Source of the DNA: Nocardioides turkmenicus
GTDB lineage: Bacteria > Actinomycetota > Actinomycetes > Propionibacteriales > Nocardioidaceae
Assembly: GCF_011045035.1 (NCBI RefSeq)
Contig: NZ_JAALAA010000015.1
Location: 62,001-126,000, forward strand
Reading direction: 5' to 3'
DNA: 64,000 bases
Below, in pieces: positions 51,682 through 60,592 of the stretch. How positions within the stretch are numbered: position 1 is the stretch's first letter; the number at the start of each line of letters is the position of its first letter. The notes under the pieces were generated by a model that saw only the letters and a list, made by a program, of their open reading frames with translations, was not told the origin of the DNA and made no database searches. The position numbers and the translations under genes are program-made.

Positions 51682-51741
51682 ACGCTCGTCCGACCGCCCT
51701 CGCGGGCCGATCACCATCCACAGGCACGCTTCGGACCGGGG

Positions 51742-51750
51742 TTGTCCACA
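51742..51750 (+). promoter_or_regulatory. DnaA-box-like site before the SSB paralogue
   Basis: TTGTCCACA is identical to the high-affinity actinobacterial DnaA box. A partial copy, CATCCACAGG, lies about 25 bases upstream. Single sites occur by chance, but the gene downstream is a replication-type protein. Confidence 0.35.
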
Positions 51751-51815
51751 GGCCTCACGGACCCCGGCAGAACTGTCGGCGCCCCTGACCAGGATGGTCG
51801 TCGGAGGTGATCGAG

Positions 51816-52238
51816 ATGACGGTCGCAAGGGTAGCGAAGGAGCCATCACCGGACGATGGCGAGCGGATGGGGCCGGCCGGCGGGCTGGCGACGGTCAACG
51901 AAGTGCGGCTGATCGGCCGGCTCTCGCTGGCCGCGGAGGAGAAGGAGCTGCCGAGCGGCGACCAGCTCACCGCGTTCCGGGTCGTCGTGAACCGGCCACG
52001 CGACAAGCGCCGGGGGAGCAGCCGGGTGCAGATCGACGCGCTCGAGTGCCACACCTGGGTCGCCCGGGTCCGCCGCGCGGCGATGACCTGGCAGGTCGGA
52101 GACGTGATCGAGGTCAACGGCTCGCTGCGCCGCCGGTTCTTCAAGACCGGCGGACGGCTGCAGTCGATGACCGAGGTCGAGGTGCTGACCGCCAGACGCG
52201 TGAGCCGGGCAGCCGCCGCAGCCCGGCAGGCGAGCTAG
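51816..52238 (+). CDS. Single-stranded DNA-binding protein paralogue
   Basis: The 140-residue protein has one OB-fold of the SSB family: NEVRLIGRLSLAAEEKELPSGDQLTAFRVVVNR, then IDALECHTWVARVRRAAMTWQVGDVIEVNGSLRRRF. The glycine-rich linker and acidic tip (DDIPF-like) of the main SSB are missing, so this is a second, shorter SSB rather than the essential one. ATG 51816 is chosen with GGAGG eight bases upstream; GTG 51807 is in frame. Its 3' end overlaps the convergent DUF1015 gene by four bases. Confidence 0.82.
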   Translation: MTVARVAKEPSPDDGERMGPAGGLATVNEVRLIGRLSLAAEEKELPSGDQLTAFRVVVNRPRDKRRGSSRVQIDALECHTWVARVRRAAMTWQVGDVIEVNGSLRRRFFKTGGRLQSMTEVEVLTARRVSRAAAAARQAS

Positions 52239-53395
52239 TGCCGCGACTTCTCGAGCCGAGCGGCATCGAGAAGCCGGATGAGCACACCGGGATGCGGCTT
52301 GGGCTGGAAGGAGGTCGCCTTCTCCGGGAGCAGCTGGCCGATCGAGGCGGAGGAGAGGATGGTGTCGAACGTCGGCGCCGCCAGCAGCACCGCGATGTCG
52401 CGGCCCGGGCGGGCCCGCTTCAACGCAGCGTCGACCTGGTGGGCGTGCATCACCCGCGACGGCTGCCGGCGCAGCTCGGGGAGCACCCGGTCGTGCAGGT
52501 AGCCGACGTCTCCGGTGATCGGGCTGTCGGTGGTGTCGACGTCGAGCGTGGCCCAACCGCGGCCGTCGCTGACCACCATGACGCCGGGCCCGAGCCTGCC
52601 CAGAGCTGCGTCACGGCTGCCCGCGGTCCACTCGGCGCCGACGGCCTCGGCCGCGGCCCGTAGGTCGCGGAGGTTGACGCCGGCGAGCACCCGATGGATC
52701 GCTCCGAGCTGCAACGGCGTGTCGTCCTGGTCGATGAGCATCGCCAGACCGAAGTCGGTCGCGGTCGTGTCGCCGGGCTCGGCGTGTCCCTGGAGCTCGG
52801 CGTACGCCGCGTAGCGGTGATGGCCGTCGGCGATCAGCGCCTGCTGCGACGCCCAGGCCTCGCGCAGCCGCCCGATCAGCGACTCGTCGGTGATCGCCCA
52901 AACCCGATGGTGCTGCCCGCCGTGGTCGTCGTACTGCTCCTCGGGCGGGCCGCTCTGCACCCGGTCGAGCAGCTCGGCGACGCCGTCGGGAGCGTGGTAG
53001 GTGAGCAGGATCGGCGCCGGGTGCACCCGCATCTGCCGCATCCGGGAGGCGAGCTGCTCGGCCTGCGCGGTGCGTACGCCCTCGTGGGGGAGCACGGCGG
53101 CCTCACCGGGCTCGTCGGTGCGGTGCGAGACGTCGAGGATCCCGACGACGCCACGCACGGTGATCCCGGCCGCGGTGTACTCGTGGAGGTAGAGCGCAAG
53201 GGTGCGGTGCTCGCGCAGATCACCACGCGCCAACCACGAGCTGATCCGCGATGCGACGCCGCGATACGGCCGCGAGTAGAGCCGTGCCGAGGTCGGGTCG
53301 CCGATCCGTGACGGCGCCAGCGAGAGCGCCCGAAATGGCTCCAGGCGCAGCGGACGCCCGAGGTACGGCGCCCTGACCACACCCGTATCGTCCAT
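52235..53395 (-). CDS. DUF1015 family protein
   Basis: The 386-residue protein matches DUF1015: VRAPYLGRPLRLEPFRALSLAP, RTLALYLHEYTAAGITVRGVVG, and the conserved ALIADGHHRYAAYAEL segment with paired histidines. The family is widespread but its role is not established to my knowledge; DHHRY-type motifs suggest an enzyme. A TACGAT box ends six bases before ATG 53395, favouring that start over GTG 53401. It lies divergent from the HAD gene. Confidence 0.85.
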   Translation of the reverse strand: MDDTGVVRAPYLGRPLRLEPFRALSLAPSRIGDPTSARLYSRPYRGVASRISSWLARGDLREHRTLALYLHEYTAAGITVRGVVGILDVSHRTDEPGEAAVLPHEGVRTAQAEQLASRMRQMRVHPAPILLTYHAPDGVAELLDRVQSGPPEEQYDDHGGQHHRVWAITDESLIGRLREAWASQQALIADGHHRYAAYAELQGHAEPGDTTATDFGLAMLIDQDDTPLQLGAIHRVLAGVNLRDLRAAAEAVGAEWTAGSRDAALGRLGPGVMVVSDGRGWATLDVDTTDSPITGDVGYLHDRVLPELRRQPSRVMHAHQVDAALKRARPGRDIAVLLAAPTFDTILSSASIGQLLPEKATSFQPKPHPGVLIRLLDAARLEKSRH

Positions 53396-53459
53396 CCGCA
53401 CATCGTAGGGTCACACTGGTGCCATTCGCCGAACCGCCGACTCAGACAAGGAACTTCGT

Positions 53460-54509
53460 GTGCTCAACGGCCATCAGTTGAAGGGCTCGGACCAGGCGCT
53501 CGCCACCGTCCACGACGTGGCGATGCTCGACCTCGACGGCGTCGTCTACATCGGCGGCTCGGCGGTGCCGCGCGCCCCCGAGGCGCTGGCCGCCGCACGG
53601 GAGGCAGGCCTGCGCCTGGCCTTCATCACCAACAACGCCGCCAGGCCCCCGGCGAAGGTCGCCGAGAACATCCGCAACCTGGGAATCGAGGCGACCGCCG
53701 AGGACGTGGTCACCTCAGCACAGGCCGCCGCGCGCGTCCTGGCCGACCGCCTCGCCCCGGGCGCGAAGGTGGTCAACCTGGGCGCGGCCGGCCTGCGGGA
53801 GCCGCTCGATGCAGCCGGTCTGATTCCGGTGGCCGTCGACGAGGACGCCGAGGCGATCGTCACCGGCTACAACCCCGAGCTGCTGTGGAAGGACATCCTC
53901 CGCGCCGCGGTGCGGATCAAGGACGGCCTCTTCTGGGTTGCCAGCAACACCGACATGACCTTTCCGGCCGCCTACGGGATCGCGCCGGGCCACGGCGTGC
54001 TCGTCGACACGCTGCGCCGCTTCTCGGGCGTCGAGCCGGTCGTGGCGGGCAAGCCGTCACGACCGCTTCTCGAGGAGACCATCCGCCGCACCGAGGCCGA
54101 GCGACCGCTGATGGTCGGCGACCGCCTCGACACCGACATCGAGGGCGGCCACAACACCGGCATCGACACGCTGCTGGTGCTGACCGGGGTGACAGGTCTC
54201 GAGGATCTGGTCGCGGCCGAGCCGCACCGGCGGCCGACGTACGTCTCCGCCGACCTCGGCGGGCTGCTGGAGGCACACCCGGCGCCGGAGACCGACGGCA
54301 CCGCGGCGCGGGTCGGCGGCTGGACGGCAGAGGTACGCGACGGCGAGCTGCGCGTCACCGGCGAGGGGACCGCCGACGACTGGTGGCGGGCCGCCGCGAC
54401 CAGTTCCTGGGCCCACCTGGATGCCACCGGGACGGTGGTCACGATCGGTGCACAGGCCGTGCCGCCTCGCCCGGATGCCGACGGCGGGACGGTAGTCTCA
54501 GCCTCATGA
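53460..54509 (+). CDS. HAD-superfamily phosphatase, class IIA (NagD-like)
   Basis: The 349-residue protein carries HAD motif I MLDLDGVVYIG with the nucleophilic Asp, motif II AFITNNAA, the IIA cap (about residues 90-190), motif III lysine in VVAGKPSRPLLEE and motif IV VGDRLDTDIEGG. It probably hydrolyses sugar or nucleoside phosphates. A C-terminal extension (about 275-349) is of unknown role. GTG 53460 follows AAGGA. The stop overlaps the next small gene (ATGA). Confidence 0.88.
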   Translation: MLNGHQLKGSDQALATVHDVAMLDLDGVVYIGGSAVPRAPEALAAAREAGLRLAFITNNAARPPAKVAENIRNLGIEATAEDVVTSAQAAARVLADRLAPGAKVVNLGAAGLREPLDAAGLIPVAVDEDAEAIVTGYNPELLWKDILRAAVRIKDGLFWVASNTDMTFPAAYGIAPGHGVLVDTLRRFSGVEPVVAGKPSRPLLEETIRRTEAERPLMVGDRLDTDIEGGHNTGIDTLLVLTGVTGLEDLVAAEPHRRPTYVSADLGGLLEAHPAPETDGTAARVGGWTAEVRDGELRVTGEGTADDWWRAAATSSWAHLDATGTVVTIGAQAVPPRPDADGGTVVSAS

Positions 54510-54772
54510 GCGAGCAGCATTTCGACGAGACTCCGGCCCCGGCCGGGATGGGTGGCGCCAGCGCGGCGCCACACACCGGTGTCGCCCGCGTCGACGCGAT
54601 CCTCGAGTCGCTCGACCGGCTCGACGAGCTGCCGCTTGCCGAGCACGTCGGCGTCTTCGAGGCCGCCCACACCGAGCTGCGCCGCGCCCTGGACCCCGAC
54701 ACCGGGGCCCACGACGCGATGGCCCGGATCGCCGCGGCGTCCGGCGAGCCCCAGCCGACCGACCAGCCCTGA
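54506..54772 (+). CDS. Small conserved actinobacterial protein
   Basis: The 88-residue protein is acidic and alanine-rich (GVARVDAILESLDRLDELPLAEHVGVFEAAHTELRRAL). Its position between a HAD phosphatase and tlyA, overlapping the first by four bases, is a recurrent actinobacterial layout. It is probably helical; no known domain is recognised. Function unknown. Confidence 0.72.
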   Translation: MSEQHFDETPAPAGMGGASAAPHTGVARVDAILESLDRLDELPLAEHVGVFEAAHTELRRALDPDTGAHDAMARIAAASGEPQPTDQP

Positions 54773-54783
54773 GAGGCCAGCGC

Positions 54784-55647
54784 ATGCCCCCTCGCCGCCT
54801 GCGCCTCGACGCCGAGCTGGTCCGGCGCAAGCTGGCCCGGTCCCGCGAGCACGCCAGCGAGCTGATCGCCGCCGGCCGCGTCACCGTCTCCGGAAACCGC
54901 GCCACCAAGCCGGCCACGGGCGTCACCACCGACGTCGCCATCGTGGTGACCGAGGACCCCGACCGCCCCGACTTCGTCTCCCGCGGCGGCCACAAGCTCG
55001 CCGGGGCCCTCGCCGCGTTCAAGCCGCTCGGGCTCTCGGTCGAGGGCCGCCGCTGTCTCGACGCCGGCGCCTCGACAGGCGGGTTCACCGACGTACTGCT
55101 GCGCAACGACGCCCGCCAGGTCGTCGCCGTCGATGTGGGCTATGGCCAGTTGGCCTGGCGGCTGCAGCAGGACGAGCGGGTCGTCGTCCACGACCGCACC
55201 AACATCCGCGACCTCTCCCTCGACATCGTCGGCGAACCCGTCGACGTCGTCGTCGGCGACCTCTCCTTCATCTCCCTCGAGCTCGTCCTGGACGCGCTGA
55301 TCCGCGTCACCAGCCCCGACGGCGACCTGGCGCTGATGGTCAAGCCGCAGTTCGAGGTCGGCAAGGACCGGGTCGGCAAGGGCGGCGTGGTCCGGGAGCC
55401 GGCGCTGCGGGCCGAGGCCGTCAACGCCGTCGCCGCGGCCGCGGCGAAGCGTGGCTGGGGTGCCCGCGCGGTCACGACCAGCCCGCTCCCGGGCCCCTCG
55501 GGCAACGTGGAGTTCTTCCTCTGGCTGCGTCGAGGCGAGGCCACCATCAGCGAGGCGGAGATCGAGGAAGCCGTGCGCGAGCAGCGTGGCCTCGAGACCC
55601 AGGCGGCCCGGGAAGTGTCGGTGCCGTCTGAGAAGGTTGATCCGTGA
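54784..55647 (+). CDS. tlyA: TlyA-type rRNA 2'-O-methyltransferase
   Basis: The 287-residue protein starts with an S4 RNA-binding domain (RRLRLDAELVRRKLARSREHASELIAAGRVTVSG) followed by a Rossmann methyltransferase: CLDAGASTGGFTDVLL, VAVDVGYGQLAWRL, VVGDLSFISLELVL and LMVKPQFEVGKD with the catalytic lysine. In mycobacteria TlyA methylates 16S C1409 and 23S C1920, which makes ribosomes sensitive to capreomycin. Position before nadK and recN is conserved. A GC-rich repeat region follows. Confidence 0.9.
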   Translation: MPPRRLRLDAELVRRKLARSREHASELIAAGRVTVSGNRATKPATGVTTDVAIVVTEDPDRPDFVSRGGHKLAGALAAFKPLGLSVEGRRCLDAGASTGGFTDVLLRNDARQVVAVDVGYGQLAWRLQQDERVVVHDRTNIRDLSLDIVGEPVDVVVGDLSFISLELVLDALIRVTSPDGDLALMVKPQFEVGKDRVGKGGVVREPALRAEAVNAVAAAAAKRGWGARAVTTSPLPGPSGNVEFFLWLRRGEATISEAEIEEAVREQRGLETQAAREVSVPSEKVDP

Positions 55648-55680
55648 GCGAGCGTCAGCGAGTGAACCAACGGGTCAACA

Positions 55681-55727
55681 CGTCGCCGCCTCCGTACTCT
55701 GGCGCTTGCGCTACGGAGGTGGCGACG
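55681..55727 (+). promoter_or_regulatory. Hairpin that masks the nadK ribosome site
   Basis: The 16-base arms at 55681-55696 and 55712-55727 are complementary except for one position and enclose a 15-base loop. The right arm contains the GGAGGTGG ribosome site and ends on the first base of the GTG start of nadK. Folding would hide both. A GAGCGAGCGTCAGCGAG repeat-like stretch precedes it. Confidence 0.6.
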
Positions 55728-56722
55728 TGACTGACGCCGATACGCCCGCTGTGGCCCCAGAGCCTGAGGACTCAGCCGAGGTTCGGCGCGTCCTCATGCT
55801 CATCCACACCGGGCGCGAGGAGGCCCGCGAGGTCGGTCTCGCCTGTGCCAAGTCGCTCGCGGTCCACGGCATCGTGGTGAGGGTGCTCGCCAGCGAGGCC
55901 GCCGACCTGGGCATCGACCCGGCCGCCTACGAGCCGAGGCTCGAGCTGGCCGCCGACGAGGACGACGCCAGCCGCGACTGCGAGCTCGCGCTGGTCATCG
56001 GTGGCGACGGCACCATCCTGCGCGCCGCCGAGATCGTCCAGCCCCACCGCACCCCGGTGCTCGGGGTCAACCTGGGTCACGTCGGGTTCCTGGCGGAGGC
56101 GGAGTACGACGACGTCGAGTCGACGATCGAGGCGATCGTGCAGCGTCGCTACTCCTCCGAGGACCGCCTCGCGCTCGAGGTGAGTGTCTTCGAGGACGGC
56201 GAGAAGGTGTTCCGTACGTTCGCGGTCAATGAGGCCAGCGTCGAGAAGGCCTCCCGCGAGCGGATGCTCGAGGTCGTCGTCGAGATCGACGGCCGACCGC
56301 TGTCGAGGTGGGGCTGCGACGGCGTCGTCTGTGCGACCCCGACCGGCTCGACGGCCTACAACTTCTCCGCCGGCGGTCCGGTCGTGTGGCCGGGGGTCGA
56401 GGCGCTGCTGCTGACTCCGATCAGCGCCCACGCGCTGTTCGCTCGCCCGATGGTCGTCGCGCCGACCTCGGTGCTGGCGGTCGAGGTGATCACCCGGGCC
56501 GACGGCGCGGGCGTGCTCTGGTGCGACGGCCGGCGCTCCTACGACCTGGGCCCCGGCGCTCGGATCGAGGTCACCCGGGGGGTGGAGCCTGTCAGACTCG
56601 TCCGCCTGCACCAGGCGCCGTTCACGGACCGTCTGGTGCGGAAGTTCGGACTGTCTGTGGAGGGATGGCGAGGCGCCGCGGAACGGCGTCCGTTCAGGAT
56701 GAACGGAGGCGAGCATGCTTGA
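55727..56722 (+). CDS. nadK: NAD kinase
   Basis: The 331-residue enzyme phosphorylates NAD to NADP. ALVIGGDGTILRAA contains the GGDGT motif, NLGHVGFLAEAE and NEASVEKASRERML follow, and the glycine-rich CATPTGSTAYNFSAGGP completes the active site. GTG 55727 is chosen (MTDADTPAVAP) with GGAGGTGG five bases upstream; the open frame upstream crosses the repeat and tlyA and is rejected. The 3' end overlaps recN by eight bases. Confidence 0.92.
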   Translation: MTDADTPAVAPEPEDSAEVRRVLMLIHTGREEAREVGLACAKSLAVHGIVVRVLASEAADLGIDPAAYEPRLELAADEDDASRDCELALVIGGDGTILRAAEIVQPHRTPVLGVNLGHVGFLAEAEYDDVESTIEAIVQRRYSSEDRLALEVSVFEDGEKVFRTFAVNEASVEKASRERMLEVVVEIDGRPLSRWGCDGVVCATPTGSTAYNFSAGGPVVWPGVEALLLTPISAHALFARPMVVAPTSVLAVEVITRADGAGVLWCDGRRSYDLGPGARIEVTRGVEPVRLVRLHQAPFTDRLVRKFGLSVEGWRGAAERRPFRMNGGEHA

Positions 56723-58478
56723 GGAGATCAGGATCTCCGGACTCGGGATCATCGAGTCCTCGACCCTGGAGCTCGGACCGGGTCTGACCGTGGTGACCGG
56801 TGAGACCGGCGCCGGCAAGACGATGATCGTGACCGCGCTCGGGCTGCTGCTCGGCGGTCGTGGCGACGCCGGCGCGGTCCGCAAGGGCAAGAAGGCCGCC
56901 CGGGTCGAGGGCGTGATCGACGCCCGGTCGCTGCCCGCGGTCGTCGACGCGACCGAGGAGGCCGGGGGAGAGGTCGAGGAGGGCCGCGTCCTCGTGGCCC
57001 GCACCGTCGCCGCCGAAGGACGAGCGCGGGCGTACGTCGGGGGAGCGACGGTCCCGGTCGCCACGCTCGGCTCGGTGACCTCGCCGCTGGTCGCGGTCCA
57101 CGGCCAGTCCGACCAGCACCGGCTGCTGCAGCCGCGCGCCCAGCGCGACTCGCTGGACCGCTTCGGCGGCGAGATGATCGCCAAGCTGCTCGCCGCCTAC
57201 GGCGACGTCCACAGCCAGCTCCAGAAGGTCGAGCGCGAGCTCGACGAGGTCACCACCCACGCCCGCGAGCGGGCCCAGGAGGCCGACCTCCTCCGCTTCG
57301 GCCTCGGCGAGGTGGAGGCGGTCACCCCGGAGCCCGGAGAGGACGTCACCCTCGCCCAGGAGGAGGAGAAGCTCGGCTACGCCGACACCCTGCGCACCGC
57401 CGCCGAGCAGGCGCGCGAGGCGCTCTCCTCCGAGGTCGACGCCCCCGACGCGCTGGGCGCGATCTCGGCCGCGCGCCAGGCGCTCGACGGCGTGCGCGAC
57501 CACGACCCCGACGCCGCGTCCCTGGCAGACCGCCTCGCGGAGGTCTCCTACCTGCTCTCCGACCTCGCCGCCGACGTCGCCTCCTACGCGACCGCGATCG
57601 AGACCGACCCGGCTCGGCTGGCGGTCGTCTCCGAGCGCCGTGCGGCGCTGACCGCGCTGACGAGGAAGTACGGCGAGACCATCGACGAGGTGCTCGCCTG
57701 GGCCGAGACCGGCGCCAAGCGCCTGCTCGAGCTCGACTCCGACGACGACCGCATCGAGGAGCTCCGTGAGGAGCGTACGCGCCTGCGGGCCGCCCTCGCC
57801 GAGGCCGGTCTCGCGCTGTCGGCCGCCCGCGCCGACGCCGCCGGCGCCCTGGCCGAGGCGGTCAGCGACGAGCTCACCGGACTGGCCATGCCCCATGCCC
57901 GACTGGTGGTCGACGTACGCCAGAAGGAGACCGACGCCCCCGCCTCAGAGGACGAGCCGCACGCGCCGCTGAAGGTCGGATCGGGCAAGAACGTGCGCTG
58001 GCTGCGCTACGGCTCCAACGGCCTCGACGAGGTCGAGCTGCTGCTGGCCGCCAACACCGGCTCCGAGCCCCGGCCACTCCACAAGGGCGCTTCCGGCGGT
58101 GAGCTGTCTCGGGTGATGCTGGCGATCGAGGTGGTCCTGGCCGCCACCAGCCCGGTCCCGACGTTTGTCTTCGACGAGGTCGACGCCGGCGTCGGCGGCA
58201 CCGCTGCGGTCGAGATCGGCCGCCGCCTCGCCCACCTGGCCCGCACGGCCCAGGTCCTGGTCGTCACTCACCTGCCGCAGGTCGCCGCCTTCGCCGACCA
58301 CCATGTCGCCGTCGAGAAGACCAGCGACGGGGTGGTCACCAGCTCCGGCCTCACCGTCCTCGACGACGAGTCCCGCGAGCGCGAGCTCTCCCGCATGCTG
58401 GCCGGGCTGACGGCCTCCGACACCGCCATCGCACACGCCCGCGAGCTCCTCGAGGTCGCCCGAGCGGCGAAGGCCTGA
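56715..58478 (+). CDS. recN: DNA repair ATPase RecN
   Basis: The 587-residue SMC-like protein acts in double-strand break repair. The N-terminal Walker A is VTGETGAGKTMIVTAL; a coiled-coil region occupies about residues 170-380; the C-terminal half has the signature HKGASGGELSRVMLAIE and Walker B FVFDEVDAGVGG. Overlap with nadK is conserved in actinobacteria, and the two are co-transcribed. The gene is followed by a 168-base gap with an intergenic palindrome. Confidence 0.95.
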   Translation: MLEEIRISGLGIIESSTLELGPGLTVVTGETGAGKTMIVTALGLLLGGRGDAGAVRKGKKAARVEGVIDARSLPAVVDATEEAGGEVEEGRVLVARTVAAEGRARAYVGGATVPVATLGSVTSPLVAVHGQSDQHRLLQPRAQRDSLDRFGGEMIAKLLAAYGDVHSQLQKVERELDEVTTHARERAQEADLLRFGLGEVEAVTPEPGEDVTLAQEEEKLGYADTLRTAAEQAREALSSEVDAPDALGAISAARQALDGVRDHDPDAASLADRLAEVSYLLSDLAADVASYATAIETDPARLAVVSERRAALTALTRKYGETIDEVLAWAETGAKRLLELDSDDDRIEELREERTRLRAALAEAGLALSAARADAAGALAEAVSDELTGLAMPHARLVVDVRQKETDAPASEDEPHAPLKVGSGKNVRWLRYGSNGLDEVELLLAANTGSEPRPLHKGASGGELSRVMLAIEVVLAATSPVPTFVFDEVDAGVGGTAAVEIGRRLAHLARTAQVLVVTHLPQVAAFADHHVAVEKTSDGVVTSSGLTVLDDESRERELSRMLAGLTASDTAIAHARELLEVARAAKA

Positions 58479-58497
58479 CCCGCCGAAACCTCAGTTC

Positions 58498-58580
58498 TGG
58501 CGGCCGAGTCCGCAGTTGTGGCGAACGACACACGCCACAACTGCTGATTCGGCCGCCAAACGTGCGCATTCGGCCGCCAC
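58498..58580. repeat. Intergenic palindrome with a third half-unit, after recN
   Basis: The 26-base arms at 58498-58523 and 58533-58558 are complementary at 24 of 26 positions and surround a 9-base loop; the inner 12 pairs (GCAGTTGTGGCG) are perfect. Another ATTCGGCCGCCA follows at 58568-58579. CAGTT-N-TGGCG also occurs just before as a direct repeat (58492-58502, 58513-58523). The transcript would form a very stable hairpin and may stop recN transcription. Confidence 0.75.
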
Positions 58581-58646
58581 GACGACCGACTCGCCGGATG
58601 GGAGATCCGGAGGGAGGCATCGGTGCCGGGGGAGGATTGGCGGGCC

Positions 58647-60578
58647 ATGAGACTGCCTACTCGCCAGATTCCTTCCGTACTTCCGGGCATCCGCGGCACG
58701 CTCCGTTCGGGGCGGCCGACCAGGGCGCTGATCCCGCGGCTCAAAGAGGGTGACATCGCGGTCATCGACCATGTCGACCTCGACCGGAGCACCGCGCTGG
58801 CGATCGCAGCCAAGGGCGTGATCGCCGTGGTGAACGCCCAGCCGATGGTGTCGGGCCGCTACCCGAACCGCGGCCCGCAGACGCTCGCCGACGCCGGGAT
58901 CGTGCTGATCGACAAGATCGGCGAGGCCGGTCTGGAGAAGCTGGTCGACGGGCGCAAGGCCCGGATCCTCGACGGCGACATCTTCGACGGCGAGCAGCTG
59001 CTGACCTCGGGTCGGGCGCTCGACCAGGAGTCGCTGGAGGCCGACCTCGAGAAGGCGAAGCGTGGCCTGAGCTCCCACCTGGAGCTCTTCACCCACAACA
59101 GCAGCGAGCTGCTCAAGCGGGAGGAGGAGGTGCTGCTGCACGGCAACGGCGTACCTCCCCTCGACACTCCGCTGGCCGGCCGTCCCGTCGTCGTGGTCGC
59201 GGACCATCCCGATCTCGGCCGCCTCCTCGGCGATCTCAAGAGCTTCCTGCGCGAGCAGCGCCCCGCGATCATCGCGGTCGGCTCGGCGGCGAAGCGACTG
59301 ACCAAGAAGCAAGTACGCCACGCCGTGCTCGTCCTGGGCCCGGACACCGACACCTACCCCGAACCGAAGGTGCTCACCAGCGCCGCCGAGGTCGTGCTCG
59401 CCCCCGGAGGCTCCGCGAGCGAGAACGCCGCCGAGCTCCTCGACCGGGTCGGGGTGCAGCCGAAGCGGTTCGAGTCCTCGCTCGCCCCGGAGGACGCGGC
59501 CCTCCTGGTCGCCTACACCCAGCACCCGTCGCTGGTCGTCGGCGCCGGACTGAGCACCACGCTGACCGACTTCCTCGAGGACCAGCGCCCGGGCCTGGCC
59601 GGCACCTACCTGACCAGGCTCGCCCTCGGCCCGACGCTGGTGGACGCCTCCGCCGTCCCGGCGGTGCGCCGCAAGGAGCGGCGGAGCCGGCGGATGGTGC
59701 TGCCGGTCCTCGCCGCGGTGACCGCGCTGGCGATCGGCGTACCTGCCGGCTTCTGGGCCGCCGACCACGACCTCCCCGAGATCGGCTGGGGAGTGGGACG
59801 TCAGGCCGGCGACGAAGCGGCCGCGAGCGCCACCACCAGCCAGAGCGGCTCCACGAAGGCGACGAAGCCAAGACAGTCGGCCGAGGCGAAGTTCGTCGCC
59901 GAGGCCGGCGACACGCTCCTGCCGGGCAAGCTCACCGGGCAGAAGGTCGCGGTCCTGACCCTTCCCGGCGCGGACCCGAAGACGGTCGACGCGCTCACCG
60001 GCAACATCGAGAAGGCCGGCGGTGCGACGACAGGGGTGCTCGACGTACGACCGAACCTGCTGGACCCGGACCGCAAGCAGTATGTGGACAGCCTGGCCAC
60101 CCAGCTGGTCAAGCAGCTCGGCCGGGGCGACGCCGGCCAGGCCACCTACCAGCGGATGGGGCAGGTGATCGGCGAGACCTACGCGGGCGCGAAGCCGCCG
60201 GCCGAGTTCGACCAGCCCGCCAAGACCGCCGCTGTGGCGTTGCTCACCGGCGACCTGGTCAAGGCCCAAGGACGGCCGACCGGTCCGGCCGACCTCGTCC
60301 TGGTCGTCCTCGGCGAGGACAGCGACGACACCACGGCGGTGGAGGGGCTGGTCGAGGGGCTCGGGGCGACGACGAAAGGCCTGGTCGTAGGCGCGACCGC
60401 CGACTCCCATGACCTCGAGACGCTCCGCGCCAACGACTGGCCCGGCTGGTTCGCATCGGTCGACGGCATCGACACCGCCACCGGCCAGGTGGCCGCGCCG
60501 CTGGTGCTGGCGCGACAGACCAGCCGACAAGGTGGCGATTTCGGAGCGTCAGGTTTCGGTGGCCTGCTCAACGATTGA
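58647..60578 (+). CDS. steA: SteA fused to a SteB/MctB-like domain
   Basis: The 643-residue protein has two parts. Residues about 1-345 match SteA, the putative cytokinetic-ring protein related to thiamine pyrophosphokinases (MRLPTRQIPS, GDIAVIDHVDLDRSTALAI, NAQPMVSGRYPNRGPQTLADAG, FLREQRPAIIAVGS). A transmembrane helix follows (about 352-372), then a serine/threonine/lysine linker and a region (about 410-643; LPGKLTGQKVAVLTLPGADPKTV, YVDSLATQLVKQLG) like the C-terminal part of SteB/MctB, normally the next, separate gene. SteA and SteB act together in cell division in corynebacteria. ATG 58647 matches SteA homologues; GTG 58623 also has a ribosome site. Confidence 0.82.
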   Translation: MRLPTRQIPSVLPGIRGTLRSGRPTRALIPRLKEGDIAVIDHVDLDRSTALAIAAKGVIAVVNAQPMVSGRYPNRGPQTLADAGIVLIDKIGEAGLEKLVDGRKARILDGDIFDGEQLLTSGRALDQESLEADLEKAKRGLSSHLELFTHNSSELLKREEEVLLHGNGVPPLDTPLAGRPVVVVADHPDLGRLLGDLKSFLREQRPAIIAVGSAAKRLTKKQVRHAVLVLGPDTDTYPEPKVLTSAAEVVLAPGGSASENAAELLDRVGVQPKRFESSLAPEDAALLVAYTQHPSLVVGAGLSTTLTDFLEDQRPGLAGTYLTRLALGPTLVDASAVPAVRRKERRSRRMVLPVLAAVTALAIGVPAGFWAADHDLPEIGWGVGRQAGDEAAASATTSQSGSTKATKPRQSAEAKFVAEAGDTLLPGKLTGQKVAVLTLPGADPKTVDALTGNIEKAGGATTGVLDVRPNLLDPDRKQYVDSLATQLVKQLGRGDAGQATYQRMGQVIGETYAGAKPPAEFDQPAKTAAVALLTGDLVKAQGRPTGPADLVLVVLGEDSDDTTAVEGLVEGLGATTKGLVVGATADSHDLETLRANDWPGWFASVDGIDTATGQVAAPLVLARQTSRQGGDFGASGFGGLLND

Positions 60579-60592
60579 TAGGATTGAGGTCC

